Of a DNA stretch of 64,000 bases, positions 11,381 to 23,237 are shown in pieces (positions within the stretch are counted from its first letter, which is position 1; the number at the start of each line of letters is the position of its first letter). The notes beneath the pieces were generated by a model, which did not search any database, was not told where the DNA came from, and saw only the letters and a program-made list of their open reading frames with translations. Origin of the DNA: Xenoacremonium recifei (Eukaryota; Ascomycota; Sordariomycetes; Hypocreales; Nectriaceae); NCBI GenBank assembly GCA_012184525.1, contig WOFQ01000029.1:371855-435854 (forward strand), in the 5' to 3' direction. A program made the position numbers and the translations under genes.

Positions 11381-12019
11381 TTTCGTGATCTCCCTGATCT
11401 GTTGCACAATTGATGTCACTCAACAAAGGACAAATAAGGGAGCTGTCATGTATGCGCATATAATTTATCCCATCTTCCTCTTACTTCATTCACACTTCGT
11501 CGCTGAGAGACTTCGCTGATAGCCGACGCCTTAGCACGAGTCGGACCAAGGCGAACCACCTCGCTGATTCCCGACAGCGAAGCCGAACCCCCGACTTATC
11601 TCGAAAGGCGCAGAACTAAGCCCTTCTCAAGTGACAATCTTCAACTTATGATAAGAATACGTCCGCAAATATCAACGAGATAGCACGAGCAGAAATTGTG
11701 GCTGGGTTGGATCGTTCGAGGTCTGATTGTTTTCTCAGGCCAAGGGCATGTCTCGTCCCATGTTGTCTTATCATATCTTTTTTAGGGTTTAGTCTGATAA
11801 CCCCGTAGTTAGTGCACGACGCGCTATCCCGACCTGTTCATGAACCGCACGGGACTAACGGCAAATATCTCGACTCAGGGATATCCGGCCTTCAATGCGA
11901 CAGCCTCGCCTATAATACTTGGACTCCATCGAGCCCAGGTTGGCTCGAGCAGATGATCAGCCAACTTGGCATTGCATCAAGTCTCCTTGTCAAACCCCGC
12001 CTTGTCATCCTGCGCCGTC
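11381..12019. promoter_or_regulatory. Shared promoter of Ntn hydrolase and Dal5-type permease
   Basis: A 639-bp region between divergent starts. It has a direct repeat of CGCTGATNNCCGAC at 11514-11527 and 11562-11575, and an everted CCGAC/GTCGG pair between 11523 and 11543. Repeats of this kind, rich in CCG/CGG, are candidate Zn2Cys6 regulator sites. A plus-strand frame at 11812-12081 has no domain. Confidence 0.45.
11514..11575. repeat. Direct repeat CGCTGATNNCCGAC (two copies)
   Basis: Two 14-bp copies start 48 bp apart and differ only at the two central positions (AG and TC). A partial third copy (CGCTGAGAGAC) precedes them at about 11500. The position in a divergent promoter suggests a binding site for a regulator, possibly the Zn2Cys6 protein encoded at 14010. 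Confidence 0.55.
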
Positions 12020-13550
12020 ATGTTCTTCTTCTCCAAACTTCGGGAGATTGTCTGGGGGAAGCCCGCGCCCACCAAGGCTGAGCGCAGGCTGATCTTCAAG
12101 CTGGACGTTGTGATCCTATCTTTCTGTTGTCTCATGTACTGGGTCAACTATCTCGACCGCAGCAACTTGAACAATGCCTACGTTAGTGGCATGAAAGAGG
12201 ATCTGCACTTCCACGGCAAACAACTGAACGTCATCAACACAAGTGAGTGATAATGAGTCGTATGGCAATCCCCTTTCACTAATCCAACCTATCAGTCTTC
12301 TATGCTGGCTATGTTGTTGGACAGGTCCCAAACAATATCGCCTTGCAAAAGCTTGCCCCTCGCATCTGGTTCCCTACGTGCGTGGTTGCATGGGGTCTGC
12401 TGACATTAGGCACTGCTTTCACACATCACCCATGGCAGATCATGGTCATTCGATTCTTCCAAGCCATGATCGAGTCTTCTACCTTTGTTGGTTGTCATTA
12501 TATCCTCGGCAGCTGGTATAAGGAGGAGGAGCTTGGCAAGAGAACTGCCATCTTCACCAGCAGCGGACTTGCTGGAACAATGTTCTCTGGCTTCTTCCAA
12601 GGAGCAATCCACGAAAACTTGGGTACGTGCATAGACCAGACCTTTAGGGTTATAACTAATCAACGCTAGATGGAAACGCCGGACTTGCTGGTTGGCAATG
12701 GCTATTCATCATTGACTTCTTGATTACTCTCCCCGTTGCTCTCTACGGATTCCTCGCGTTCCCCGATACCCCGACATCCTCTCGTGCTAGGTGGTTGACC
12801 GAAGAGGAAAAGAAGCTGGCTATCGAGCGACTGCCGATGGTCGAGAAACATCGCGGTGTGCTTGGTTGGAGTCTCATCACTCGCGTTCTTGGCACATGGC
12901 ATTTCTGGGGCTTTGTGCTCATCTGGTGTTTTGCGAGCAACACAGAAATGTTTTCTACCAATGCCATTATGAACCTCTGGCTCTCTGCTACAGGCGATTA
13001 CAGCGTGACAGAGGTCAATTACATCCCCACTGGCGTCTCTGGGGTCGGAATCGCTGCTACGCTCTTCCTTGGTTGGTACTCCGACTTCACCAAACGATCT
13101 TGGCACGTGGGCATATTCTTATCATGCACTGCCCTCATCTCGGGAGCAGTCATGCTCAACCCACCGTCTCGGGGCGCCAAGTTCTTCGCTCTCTTCCTCA
13201 ACGGCTGTCAATATGCCAGCCAAACTGTTTTGTTTGCTTGGGCGAACTCTCTCACTCGGCATGATGACGCCAAGCGTGCCATCATTCTTGGTGCCATGAA
13301 CATGTTCGCCATCGCTGTTTACATGTTTTGGTCGCTGATCTTCTACAACGCTACTCAGGCACCGGACTGGAGGGAAGGAAGCATTGCTATGATTTGCATG
13401 GCATCAGCGTTCTTCATCACAACTATTGGAGTCTGGTTCATGGAGAAGCGCGACAAGAAATTGGAGGTTTGTCATGGCACCGTGGAGTCTTCGATCGGTG
13501 GGGATGAGGAAAAGGGAGCTGACGAATCTGTCACCGTCGGCGGAAAGTAG
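12020..13550 (+). CDS. MFS transporter, allantoate permease (Dal5/anion:cation symporter) family, three exons
   Basis: Exons 12020-12242, 12296-12622 and 12670-13550 give 476 residues. The signature of the family is plain: LDVVILSFCCLMYWVNYLDRSN in helix 1, NNAYVSGM, the QVPNNIALQ and GWYSDFTKR loops, and the LxWL-type second half. Dal5-type proteins take up allantoate, ureidosuccinate, dipeptides and various carboxylates, nicotinate included. The ATG at 12020 gives the standard short N-terminus (MFFFSKLREIVWGKPAP); an upstream in-frame ATG at 11966 would add 18 residues with no family counterpart. It is divergent from the Ntn hydrolase and immediately upstream of the large regulator, so uptake of a substrate for the adjacent amide-cleaving enzymes is a reasonable inference. 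Confidence 0.88.
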
Positions 13551-14009
13551 ATAGGACATTAGTCGTTTATCCATCTACCTCCATGTGGCTACCTATATAA
13601 CAATAGTCTTTGACTTATAGTGACGGCTAGTCGAGACTTGTGTAAGCGAGTTCACTCTTTGTTATCAGGCATATGGTGTTGTCAGACAACACGTGAACGA
13701 CGAAGGATAAATACTTGATTGACCCATCCACCAACCTACTAAGTCCTATTGCATGTACATCGTAATCCGGGTAGCTCTTCTAACTTGACTCACATCATCA
13801 CAATGGTTCGGTGAGAAAATCACGATAAATCTTCTCTGTAGTTCTAAAAGACTGTGTTCTGGATGGAGCTCCAGGGTAGGGAGAGAACTTAGGCTTACAT
13901 AACAGCTGTTGGCCTAAATAGCACCCCACCCTCCCCAATGATCTCGCCCTTCTCCTTTCATACTATCAACCTGCCATTGATAAGCCACCCAACCGTTGCC
14001 TAAGTCTTA
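13551..14009. other. Intergenic between permease and regulator
   Basis: About 460 bases with the permease 3' UTR and the promoter of the regulator. No open frame or repeat stands out. Confidence 0.45.
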
Positions 14010-17000
14010 ATGCAGCGGAATAAGGCGATGGTGAGAAGCACTCGAGCTTCTTTCGCATGTGCCCGATGCTACAAGCGAAAGAAGAAGGTAACCAATGCTC
14101 GAACTCCTAGGATTGGCTATAGACTGATCATGCTGGCGCAGTGCGATCGGGGATATCCGTCATGTTCCCAGTGTACCAGGGCCAAAGCACAATGTATCGG
14201 CTTAGACCGCAATTCCGAAGAAGAGCTTCCCCGGAGTCTCGTGACCTATCTCCAGGACTTGGTAACCCAGCTTGAGCTTGAGAGACAGCGATCAGCTTCA
14301 CAAAGCGGACCTGGTGATGGAGACCCGTTGGCAATTGCGTATCCTGATGCTGGTCAACTTCATCGATCCCCTGCAGACCCAGCAGGGGGCTCTATGGCCT
14401 ACGCGTTGGCGACGAAGACGGCCGAGCAAAGTGCACCAGCGATTTTCCTGAACAAGCCTTCGCAAGTTGTGCTACCATACTACAAGACATTTTTCATGGG
14501 AGCCGAGCTTCCGTATCCTCTTGCCTTTCAGGACAATCGAACAATTAATCTCCCACCTCGAAATGATGCTTTGGATTTCACCAAACTCCCAATTGAGGTT
14601 GCAGATAAATTGATCGCGGTCTACACAGAGCGAATCCTGCCACAGCACCCCCTGTTCCTAAAGGAAGAAATATTCGACATGTACCATCGACACAAAGATG
14701 GTCAGGCGACGCCAAACGAAAAGTTCATCATCTTCATGATTAAGGCTATAACAACCCTGTCGTCGAACTCACGAGATTACCGTAAGGTCGTTTCACTGTC
14801 GGAGTCTCTTCGCCGCGACGCCTTTAACTGCTTGGATTTCGGACTTGATTCAAACAAGTCATCAACCTCAACTCTCCAACAGCTGATTCTACTTGCTCAG
14901 TATGGCTGGCTACTTCCATCTTCGACCAATCTGTGGCATATCGTTGGTGACGCTACCAAGATTGCCTTGGAACTTGGGCTACATCACGAAGTACCAAAGC
15001 AAGCAGGCTTGAGTGAAGCAGAAATCGAGAATCGCAAGCGTCTTTTTTGGACAGTAAGTTGGCCTGCAGTAAACTCCAACACGCCCACGGGTTAATGTCA
15101 GTCGCAGCTGTATTGCGTAGAACGATCTGTTGCAATAACATCCCATCGGCCATTTTCTATCGCTGGAGATGAGATTCACGTCGGCTTTCCTACCTTCAAT
15201 GACACCACAGATCCTTCGGATATGGTCTACGACCAAGGGTCCTATGTCCGATTCATGGATAGAGTCCAATTCTTCAAAGTGCAATCGGAAATTTGTTCCG
15301 TGAACATTGGAATGCGACCCATATTCAGCCCCGGGTCATCATACGAGGAATGGGTGAGGGGAATTGAACGAAGAATTGCCGGCATCCAAACCCAGGCTAC
15401 TATGCCTAAGTCGTGCGACCTTTTAGAATGGCAGTCCATCATTCTACTGCACATGCCTTGTAGGCGCAACCCTAATCCTAGCGAAGCCTCTGTTACCGCT
15501 TACTTCAATGCGGCAGTCCGAGTCGTGGATTTGTATTGGGAACTCGCGCAAGTTGATCGCATCGACAACCCCTGGCACGCAGTTCACCATTGCTATGAGG
15601 CAGGGAATCTGATACTCTACAGTCTTTGTCATTTTGCTGCACTCATCCGGAAGCACTATACAATGAGGCAGGTCTTTGAAACCGTTCACCAGGTTTCAAG
15701 CTTTTTTGTTCGTCGAACCCCTTCCATATTGAACCGCATACATAGCTAATAGTGTCTGCACAGATCCTTATTGTGAAACAATGGCCAGCTGCTAATCAAT
15801 GCGTTTTGCTCTTTGATGAACTTCGCAAAGGAGCTTTGAGTGCCTTCCGGGAAGATGCCTCCCCAACCGAAGAATCGACAAGTCTTGCAGCTCAACAACT
15901 GAAGGAGCTGGTGTTCAGGGAAAATGCCGATTTTCTGTACGCTCGGGACCAACTATTATCTACAGACTCAACTACAAATACGGCCGTATTTCCTGGATTT
16001 GAGATGCAAGACTTTACAATGGGATTTGTGGAAGACTTGAGCTTCCTCGACTTCTTAAGCTTTCCCGCAAGTCCAGATCACGATGTTCTCAATGAAATAT
16101 CACTCTCAGAAAGTCTCATGGATGCGGAAACTTCGGACCTAACGATATTTGTTGAGGGGTCTGACGACATGTCGCTCGAGAAGTCACCGATTTACAACCT
16201 TGACGAAGCTCGATTAAGGACGGTCCTACAAAGACTTCCTGTATGCTCTCGATGTAAAAGAAGGAGGATAAAATGTGACATGGCACTCCCATCCTGCCGA
16301 AATTGCACCAAGCATCAAGTGGAGTGCTTATTCTGGGACAACGCATTGTCGCACGAGATATCACGGAAGTGAGATCATGACTCAAGATCGTAGTTAAGTC
16401 TTCAGCTAATTCAATTTCAGACAAATCGAAACTTTGCAGGACCGACTAGAGACTCTGATGAAAGACAGCAGGGCTTCCAATGAAGCATTGGAGCATCTGG
16501 TTCATGATTCAAATCTTGCCACTGGTACCATGCACCCAATATCCTGGGACGAAGGTCACCGACTTTTCACATCAAATGCAACGGCAAATATACTATGTCG
16601 CTTGCAAACGGCACAAATTGAATCTGGCGACACGATATTCTTTGGGCAAACAAGTTCTTTTGCTCGTCTTGCCTCTCAAGTCGGACCGACGCTACCCACA
16701 CCGAAAGAAATGCTCTTCCGTCCACCACGCGATGGATTGTCTCAAAGAATTCTCGACTCTCTTCAACTTCACTCCGCGTCAGACATCCCAAAATCAGTAG
16801 CAGAAGACCTAGCATTGCTATATTATCGGTCTATCGAGTTGTCATTTCCTATTCTTGGTCGACCTCACATACGCTTAATCTTGGACCACGTCTATGATGG
16901 TGACTCCCTCATCGAGAATAGCAGTGCTACTCGAACCCGATTCGATCTCATCCTCGCGATCTCGTTGGCCTTGTTGAGCAGAAATGATGAGCGACTCTGC

Positions 17001-18014
17001 TTGGCTGCTGATACATACTTCCGCAATGCACTTGTGAGCGGGCTTTCCGACGACCATTTCGTTCACCCAACAAACACGTCATTGCAACTAGTGCTTTTGT
17101 TGTGTGTTTATGCTTGGATCTTTCCTGGCGCGCTGGATGTCTGGAGGTTAATAGGCCACGCATCACGCATGTGTCTTGACATTATTGAACTTCATGGTTC
17201 AGATAAAAGCCATTCTCCGGATGCAGGAATGCTTTACCGCACATTATACGCCCTGGAAGCCCAAATCTCTATCGCCTTTGGTCGTCCTTTTCACCTACCA
17301 GATGGAACTGACATTCCAGTATCCTCCCCAGATCCATCTCTGATGTCGGGAGATGAGTTATCAACTTTGGTGTACAACCTGGCACGCCTTCAGAGTCGCT
17401 TCCACAAAGATATCATTGGGAGAGACTATGATCCCTCTCATATGCAATTGATTGAGGGTCCCAGTCTAGACTTGTCCTGGATGAGGTCATACGTCAATGA
17501 TATGAAGTCTTGGTTGGAAGAATGGCGCAGCCGAGTTGACTCCCTCTTCGTGAATTCACCTTCTCTCCAGCTAGAAGAAGATATCACACGTCCGCTCAAG
17601 TTGTGGGGCCAGTTTCAGCAATCACAAGCACTGCTTCTTGCCAAGGTGGTAACTCAACACCGCGGCCAAACGTTGATCTCGAACGAAGAAGAGCTCGCAA
17701 TTTGTAAACAATTGCTGGAGGCAGCAGACTGGATGCTGCGGCCGTCCAGGGCAGACGGTTTCACATCGTCTTCTGAGACGCCATTCGCCTTTCCTTACAC
17801 ATGGACTCAAGCGCACAGCATCTTCGATGCAACGACTGTCATCATGCAACACATCAAAGTCAATAATGGCCTTGTAGAACAGGAGCTGGAGAATTACTAC
17901 CGCATGGGCTTAAGAGTTCTACGAACAGCAGGGGGAAGAGAGGGTTCTCACACAAGCGGATTGGTCACATGTTTAGAAAATATGTATCAGGAAATCCGTC
18001 CGCCTGTAGGATAG
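14010..18014 (+). CDS. Double-module transcription factor: two Zn2Cys6 clusters and two fungal-TF domains in one frame
   Basis: Exons 14010-14087, 14142-15053, 15108-15707, 15764-16368 and 16421-18014 join to 1262 residues without a stop. Module 1: Zn cluster Cys17-Cys44 (C-x2-C-x6-C-x6-C-x2-C-x6-C), a short leucine-rich linker, then the fungal-specific middle homology domain (about residues 175-560, with LPQHPLF, RLFWT and KQWPAANQC). An acidic, Phe/Leu-rich stretch (about 600-680) follows and runs straight into module 2: Zn cluster Cys691-Cys718, coiled linker (IETLQDRLETL), then another middle homology domain (about 860-1080, with SFPILGRPHI). Each module equals a normal 550-700-residue regulator. 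No intron or stop allows a normal end for module 1, but two overlapping genes with an internal promoter and start (for example Met near residue 655) remain possible. The donor at 15708 (GTTCGT) is the weakest junction. Intron 1 interrupts Zn cluster 1. It probably regulates the flanking metabolic genes. Confidence 0.75.
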
Positions 18015-18312
18015 ACAATATTCCAAGCCTTCTGAAACTCCCCCGTACAGTTCTCATGGCGCTGATAGGTGATGCGGGGCAATAAGAGATTTGCGGGCGT
18101 AAAGAAGATAGCCGATTAAGCTGTCGGTTTTGAGCGAACATTGGCTTCGGCCCCCGCAACCTCCGTCGGCTTTGGCCGCGTATTCTGTCTGGTGGATGGC
18201 CATGCTCGTACATGCTGAGTACAATATGTACTATAAAGATATTGTAAGGCTTTTGGGAAAATAAAGGCCGGCAATCTGAAATTGATAAACATCCTATTCC
18301 TGAATCGAAAAT

Positions 18313-19392
18313 ATGAACAAAACAGCGAGTTCGGACGGAGCAGCTAAAGTAGCCATTGTAACAGGCGCAGCCGTAAGTGACATTGCAGGGACCTTGATCA
18401 ATCACTAAATAAATTTCAGTCAGGGATAGGAAAAGCTCTGGCAACACACCTGGTCAAAGAAGGTTGGCTTGTGGCATGCTGCGACGTCCAGCGAGAAGCT
18501 GGAACTGCGGTCGCAACCGAGCTAGGGAGCAATGCAACATTCTTCTATTGCGATGTGACCAGTTACGATGACCAGGCAAGGGTTTTTAGCGAAGTATGGA
18601 AGACATGGGGCAGATTGGATGCTCTACTAGCCAATGCAGGCCATTCTGACCGAGGTTCTATATACATTCTCAATCATAGAGGAAAGACAGACATTCCTCC
18701 AAAGCCAGCTCTCCTGTCTATCAAGGCATGCTACGAAAGCTTCCTCTATGGCGTTCAGCTGGCAATTCACTTCATGAGGCAGAATAAGACACCTGGAGGC
18801 CGTATCATTGCGACATCAACAATAGCCTCTGTCCACCCACACCAAACGTTCCCGGAATACTGCGGAGCCAAAGCAGCTGTACGTTCTGCTCTCACTTCCA
18901 ATCATTTGCATCATTAAGCTATAACGTGTAACAGATCAATCAATTTGTACGGACAGCAGCACCCATCCTCGAAAGTGTAAGGCAGTCATATACACCATGG
19001 CCGATAGAGTCCGTTAATGGTCCCTAGAAAGAGAATATTACTCTCAATGCTGTTCTTCCGGGCATTGTCGTGACTGGAGCTGTCCCCCAAAGCTCCATAG
19101 ATGCGACTAAGCCTGAGCTGTAAGTTCAATGTCACTGCATCGTGACTATGGTACTTCTAACATATCACATAGCATCACTCCTGTCGAAACTGTGGTCAAG
19201 GCCTACGAAATGTGTCTGAAAGACACAACAATCAATGGTCAGCTAATTGAATGTTCGACTGAAAAGCACTTCTTTCTCCCGCTTCCGGAGATGGCAAACG
19301 GCGCTGCCACAAAGCGAGCGTGCACAGTTTGGGAGCCGCTGTTTGAGTCAAAACACTATGAGAAATCTGGAATGCCTGATTCCATAGCTTGA
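18313..19392 (+). CDS. Short-chain dehydrogenase/reductase (15-hydroxyprostaglandin dehydrogenase-like), five exons
   Basis: Exons 18313-18372, 18420-18878, 18935-18976, 19028-19119 and 19173-19392 give 290 residues. The cofactor motif TGAASGIG is restored by splicing of intron 1, followed by NAG, a serine in IIATSTIAS and the catalytic EYCGAKAA (Y-x3-K). The Asp after beta-2 (ACCDVQ) suggests NAD rather than NADP. The insertion around SIYILNHRGKTDIPPKP and the C-terminal LPLPEM segment are typical of the fungal 15-PGDH-like group, whose substrates are mostly unknown. Exon 3 has only 42 nt; its donor GTAAGG and the next acceptor CCCTAG keep the frame. It follows the double regulator by 300 bp on the same strand. 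Confidence 0.82.
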
Positions 19393-19628
19393 TCTATGAA
19401 ATTTTGAAAAAGAAAGTTGTGTTTAGACTGGTCGAAATTGGGTGAATGAATTTGGTAATACCCGGATATTGTCACGTATCAATTACTCAGACATCGTGTT
19501 CGGTATGAAATACAGACTTTTCCCACAAAAAGTATATACAAACGCCCTCCATAATGACTTCAATGTCCATAGTCCGTCTCATCTACCATCCATTTCATGT
19601 TAGAATCCTTGAATCTTTCATAGTTCGC

Positions 19629-20792
19629 TCAGTCGTTGTACGTGCCTTTCGTATTTACTTTAGACGTCACAGTAACCTCTGAGTGCTTCCAAATTCCAGT
19701 TGCATGCACGTCGTCTCGCAAGATGTTGCGCTGACTGTCGGCGTCGTCACTGTCCGGGCGGTTTGGGTCCGGGACATTGATATAATTGCGACGGCCCAGC
19801 TCGAAGTCGCCCGTGCCATTGAGGCCCGATTCGCCCGTGCGGTGTGGGCCGGATGGCCCTCGCATGTTGGAACTGCGTCCATGACTGCCAAATGGCAAGT
19901 ATTTAATGAGTGGACGGAAGGCCACCAAGGAGGCGGTCAAGATAGATATGCCGAATTCGAGTACAGAGCTGAGATAGTTCAGCATCAGTAAAGGTGAATT
20001 CAAAGTGAAAATAGAAATTGAAAGTGTTAGATTGGGAGGACGAAAGACTCACTAAATGAAAGACTCGAGTTGGAGGTCAATAGCAGCGCTTATGCTCTTG
20101 GAATTGACGATCTGGACCAAACTCTTGAGCCGCACAATGCTGATGACAACAGTCCCGGCGCCGAGTCCCAGCAGGACTATAATGGCTACCTTGGTCCTTG
20201 TGCCCATCTGCAAGCCCTTTAGCAAGAACACAGGCAACACGGCGTAGAAAAGCGCTGATGCAATATCCAGCGCCGACACTGCGAAGCCCAAGCCTGCCAA
20301 TTGTGAGGAAGAAAGACACCTGCCTGTGCCGTCTCCCCATACGGCCTGCAGTGGGATGCACTGCAACACATCAACGAGAATGCAGCCCAGAGCGTAGACA
20401 CCGACAAAAACCATGGATACCATCAGCAAACGTTGAATGCGAGGCCATCCCTGGACAATACGGTGCAGCACCAGCGCGACACTGATACGGACGATGGGAA
20501 ACCCGGTGACGTAGGTAATTTGGGCGATGGTGAAGAATCTCGTAGCCTCCATGGAATTGTAGTGGGCGATTTTGGCGATGGCAGCCGGGTCGGTGGCGCC
20601 AATGCCGTATGAAAGAGCCACGAAGCAGAACGAGCACATAAGGATATAGCCTACAAGGGCTACTACAATGACATAGTCATCGTATCCAAATGTTGCTAAT
20701 TTGATACGGACGCCGAGTCGCGCGATAACAATGAAGACGTCAATGGCGATGAAGGCCGCCATCACGGGACCAAGGGTGTCGCGCACAGCCAT
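19629..20792 (-). CDS. Seven-helix rhodopsin-domain membrane protein (SAT4/PTH11-like), two exons
   Basis: Exons 20792-20053 and 19968-19629 give 359 residues. Seven hydrophobic segments fill the first 270 residues. The family markers are seen: RLGVRIKLATFGYDDYVIVVAL after helix 1, the Cys-containing loop VWGDGTGRCLSS with the paired cysteine VDVLQC, and ESFIYSVLEFGISILTASLVAFRPL in the last helix, split by the intron. The C-terminal tail of about 100 residues is hydrophilic and rich in Gly, Asn and Arg. This family is widely expanded in Pezizomycotina, and some members (Pth11) act as surface sensors; no CFEM domain precedes the helices here, so a receptor role is only suggested. It stands alone with a long upstream region. 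Confidence 0.85.
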
Positions 20793-22184
20793 GGTCTGTG
20801 TTGTTGTCGACTCCGGCCGAGAAGAGGAGGAGCCTTCTGAGGTTGGTCGACAACCTCAAGGCGGTTGAAGACAATATCAGCAATATAAGGAGCCGCAATT
20901 GACGAGCCAGCGGCGAGTACGTAGTCCTTGCCTAGGCCTCACATGACTTAAACGAGAAAAGACTGAAAACCTCCTTCACCTGCAGCGGGTGATTCGTAGC
21001 AGACCACCCCTTTTTGATCCTCCTCTGCGGAAATCCAGCAGTACTACTGTAACATAGTGCACTCGCGGGAGAGACCCTGGTCCCTAGCCGGAACTCGTCG
21101 TGGGGTAGCATTCGTGCGCTCTTTTGCCGGATATATTGCTGGGGGAGTAAAACCTCGGCCTCTGTGCCTGGTACCTGGCGCGTATCACCCAACGTCTTTT
21201 AAGTTATGATCTTCGTCGAAAGTCTGGGGTGCCCTGCTACGTCCGTAAGAAAGCCTATCTCCACAGACCGTTGACACTGACTAGGCCCTACCCGATGGTT
21301 CTGGGTGGGTTCTCGCCTGTTAGTTTGGCTCGAAGGAAGACTCGAGACCAGACTTTGCAGCCGAAAGAGGGATAGGTTCACTTCATTGTTGGCTGCAGCA
21401 TTGTGAGATTGATCATGCACATGGACGGTGGTTCTAAGGCACAGCAGAACCAAAAGTCAGTCTTCGTCTTCATTGCGTATGTCAGTTCCATTCGGGGCAA
21501 ACGAATGCTTTCAGAAGAGGCGGGTAGTACCGCCGTAGTCTCCTGGTCCGATGGCCTGATCGTTGGTTGGGGGGAAAATGAGGAGACTTGATGGTGCGGT
21601 CTTGGTGGTGGGTGGGTACATGCAGAGTTGGGGTTCAAATCCTTCTGCACCCCTTGTCGAACCAACTCTTCCAATCAACACTTTTTGACTATCTTCATGC
21701 AAGCTCGGCACTGATGAGAGATGAAACGGAGCATGGATTGATCTTGAGACTAGAGGGAAGACTACAGGGAAAACTTTCAGAGCCAGGATCAAGGTGTGTT
21801 GAGTGACCTGATCGAGTACGTATACATCTCTAGTGTTCCGCATTGGCAAGCAGAGGTGCTGCTTCACTCGATGTTACCCTGTCATGGGTCGAAATAGCCG
21901 AGATTGGCAGCTAAATACGGAGAGGTACAGGTCTGGATCCTGTCCTGAATTGCCAAGCTGCATGAAACACAGGGGAGCTTTTCGACCATACGACCAGTTA
22001 GGATAGGTTGAACTTACAAGGAAGATAAGCGATGAATGCCGTGTTTGTTGTAGCAGCTTATCTAGTGGCGTTATAACAGGAAACCCCTTTCTTCACTAGC
22101 CGGCAGTTGTCTCCTTCACCCTCTCTTCTCTGCTCCGTTTTACTTTGTATCACATACATCAATTGCAACGCAACGTAAAAAGCA
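20793..22184. other. Intergenic, 1.4 kb, divergent promoters, no supported gene
   Basis: It lies between the rhodopsin-like gene (minus) and the phosphotransferase gene (plus). Short frames occur on both strands (for example 21378-21674 minus, 21403-21806 plus), but none has a domain or consistent introns. I see no repeat or RNA gene. Confidence 0.45.
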
Positions 22185-23237
22185 ATGGCAGCGACCGAAG
22201 TTCTGCCCCGTCTCCCTGAAGAGATTACCGCCGAATGGCTCTCCCCCAAGATCGGCCTCAAGAATGCCACGCTTTCAGTCAATAAGCAAGTCGCCGGTAC
22301 AGCAACCCTGGTCCTCGTGACCGTCACGCCGGAGAATGACGGAAGCGGTGACAGCAAGCCGATAAATCTCTGTGTCAAGGGGGGCCTCAACCCTACTATG
22401 CTGTCGACGTTTCCTTTCATCCTGTCACTCTACACTCGCGAGGTCGACTTTTACAACAACCTGGCACCCAATGTGCCCCATCTCAGCCTACCCCAGAAAT
22501 TGTGGGCTGAGAAGAGCGCAGAAAATGCTCTTCTAATTATGGATGACATTGCTGCTGCAGGTTATGTGTTTGCCGATCCCATCGATACCTGGCCTGTCGA
22601 CCGCGTCAAGCTGGTCGTCGAGCAGTTCGCGGCCCTTCACGCTGCGACCTGGGGAACTACCCCCAACAGCGTCCCCTGGCTGAACAGTCACTACGAGGAC
22701 TCAGTCCTTGGGCTCTGCCAGATGTGGGATGCCATCGTCCTCGGTGAGGACAGGCCTCCTGTACCTGAGTACATGAAAGACCAGAAAAAGATGACGGCGG
22801 CCATCCAAAAATGGTTTGCTACCCGAAACCCAAAGTTCTCATGTATCTTGCACGGAGACGCACACCTGGGCAACATCGCGTGGTCCGAGGAGAAGAAGGC
22901 GCCCATGGTTGTCGACTGGCAGATCATCCACGTCGGTTCTTGTTTCACCGACGTTGCCTACTTTGTCATGACGGCATTAACAATTGAAGATCGTAAGCAG
23001 TACGAGATGGACATTCTCGACCACTACCTTGCCAAGTTGCACGAGTTTGGCGGACCGAAGCTATCGAGGGAGGACCCTGAAGTGATGAGTGAGTATCGCA
23101 AGTCGTTGATGGCTGGATACTCCTGGGTTCTCTGCCCCTATACCATGCAGAAGAAGGAGCGGGTATGGGCTGTTGTATCTCGGTTGGTACCGGCGATGGA
23201 GGAGCATAAGCCAGTCGAACTATTGGAGGAAGAGTAG
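22185..23237 (+). CDS. EcKL/CHK-type phosphotransferase (aminoglycoside phosphotransferase fold)
   Basis: An intronless 350-residue protein. The kinase-like catalytic loop reads ILHGDAHLGNIAW (H-G-D-x-H-x2-N, about residues 222-234) and is followed by the metal-binding VVDWQ, the counterpart of DFG. Upstream are the nucleotide-binding lysine candidate in LCVKGG and the acidic TREVDFYNNLAP segment typical of CHK kinase-like/EcKL proteins, which phosphorylate small alcohols such as ecdysteroids in insects. In fungi these are of unknown substrate. No targeting signal is visible. The absence of introns is unusual for this window but normal in the family. Its neighbours give no hint. Confidence 0.82.
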   Translation: MAATEVLPRLPEEITAEWLSPKIGLKNATLSVNKQVAGTATLVLVTVTPENDGSGDSKPINLCVKGGLNPTMLSTFPFILSLYTREVDFYNNLAPNVPHLSLPQKLWAEKSAENALLIMDDIAAAGYVFADPIDTWPVDRVKLVVEQFAALHAATWGTTPNSVPWLNSHYEDSVLGLCQMWDAIVLGEDRPPVPEYMKDQKKMTAAIQKWFATRNPKFSCILHGDAHLGNIAWSEEKKAPMVVDWQIIHVGSCFTDVAYFVMTALTIEDRKQYEMDILDHYLAKLHEFGGPKLSREDPEVMSEYRKSLMAGYSWVLCPYTMQKKERVWAVVSRLVPAMEEHKPVELLEEE

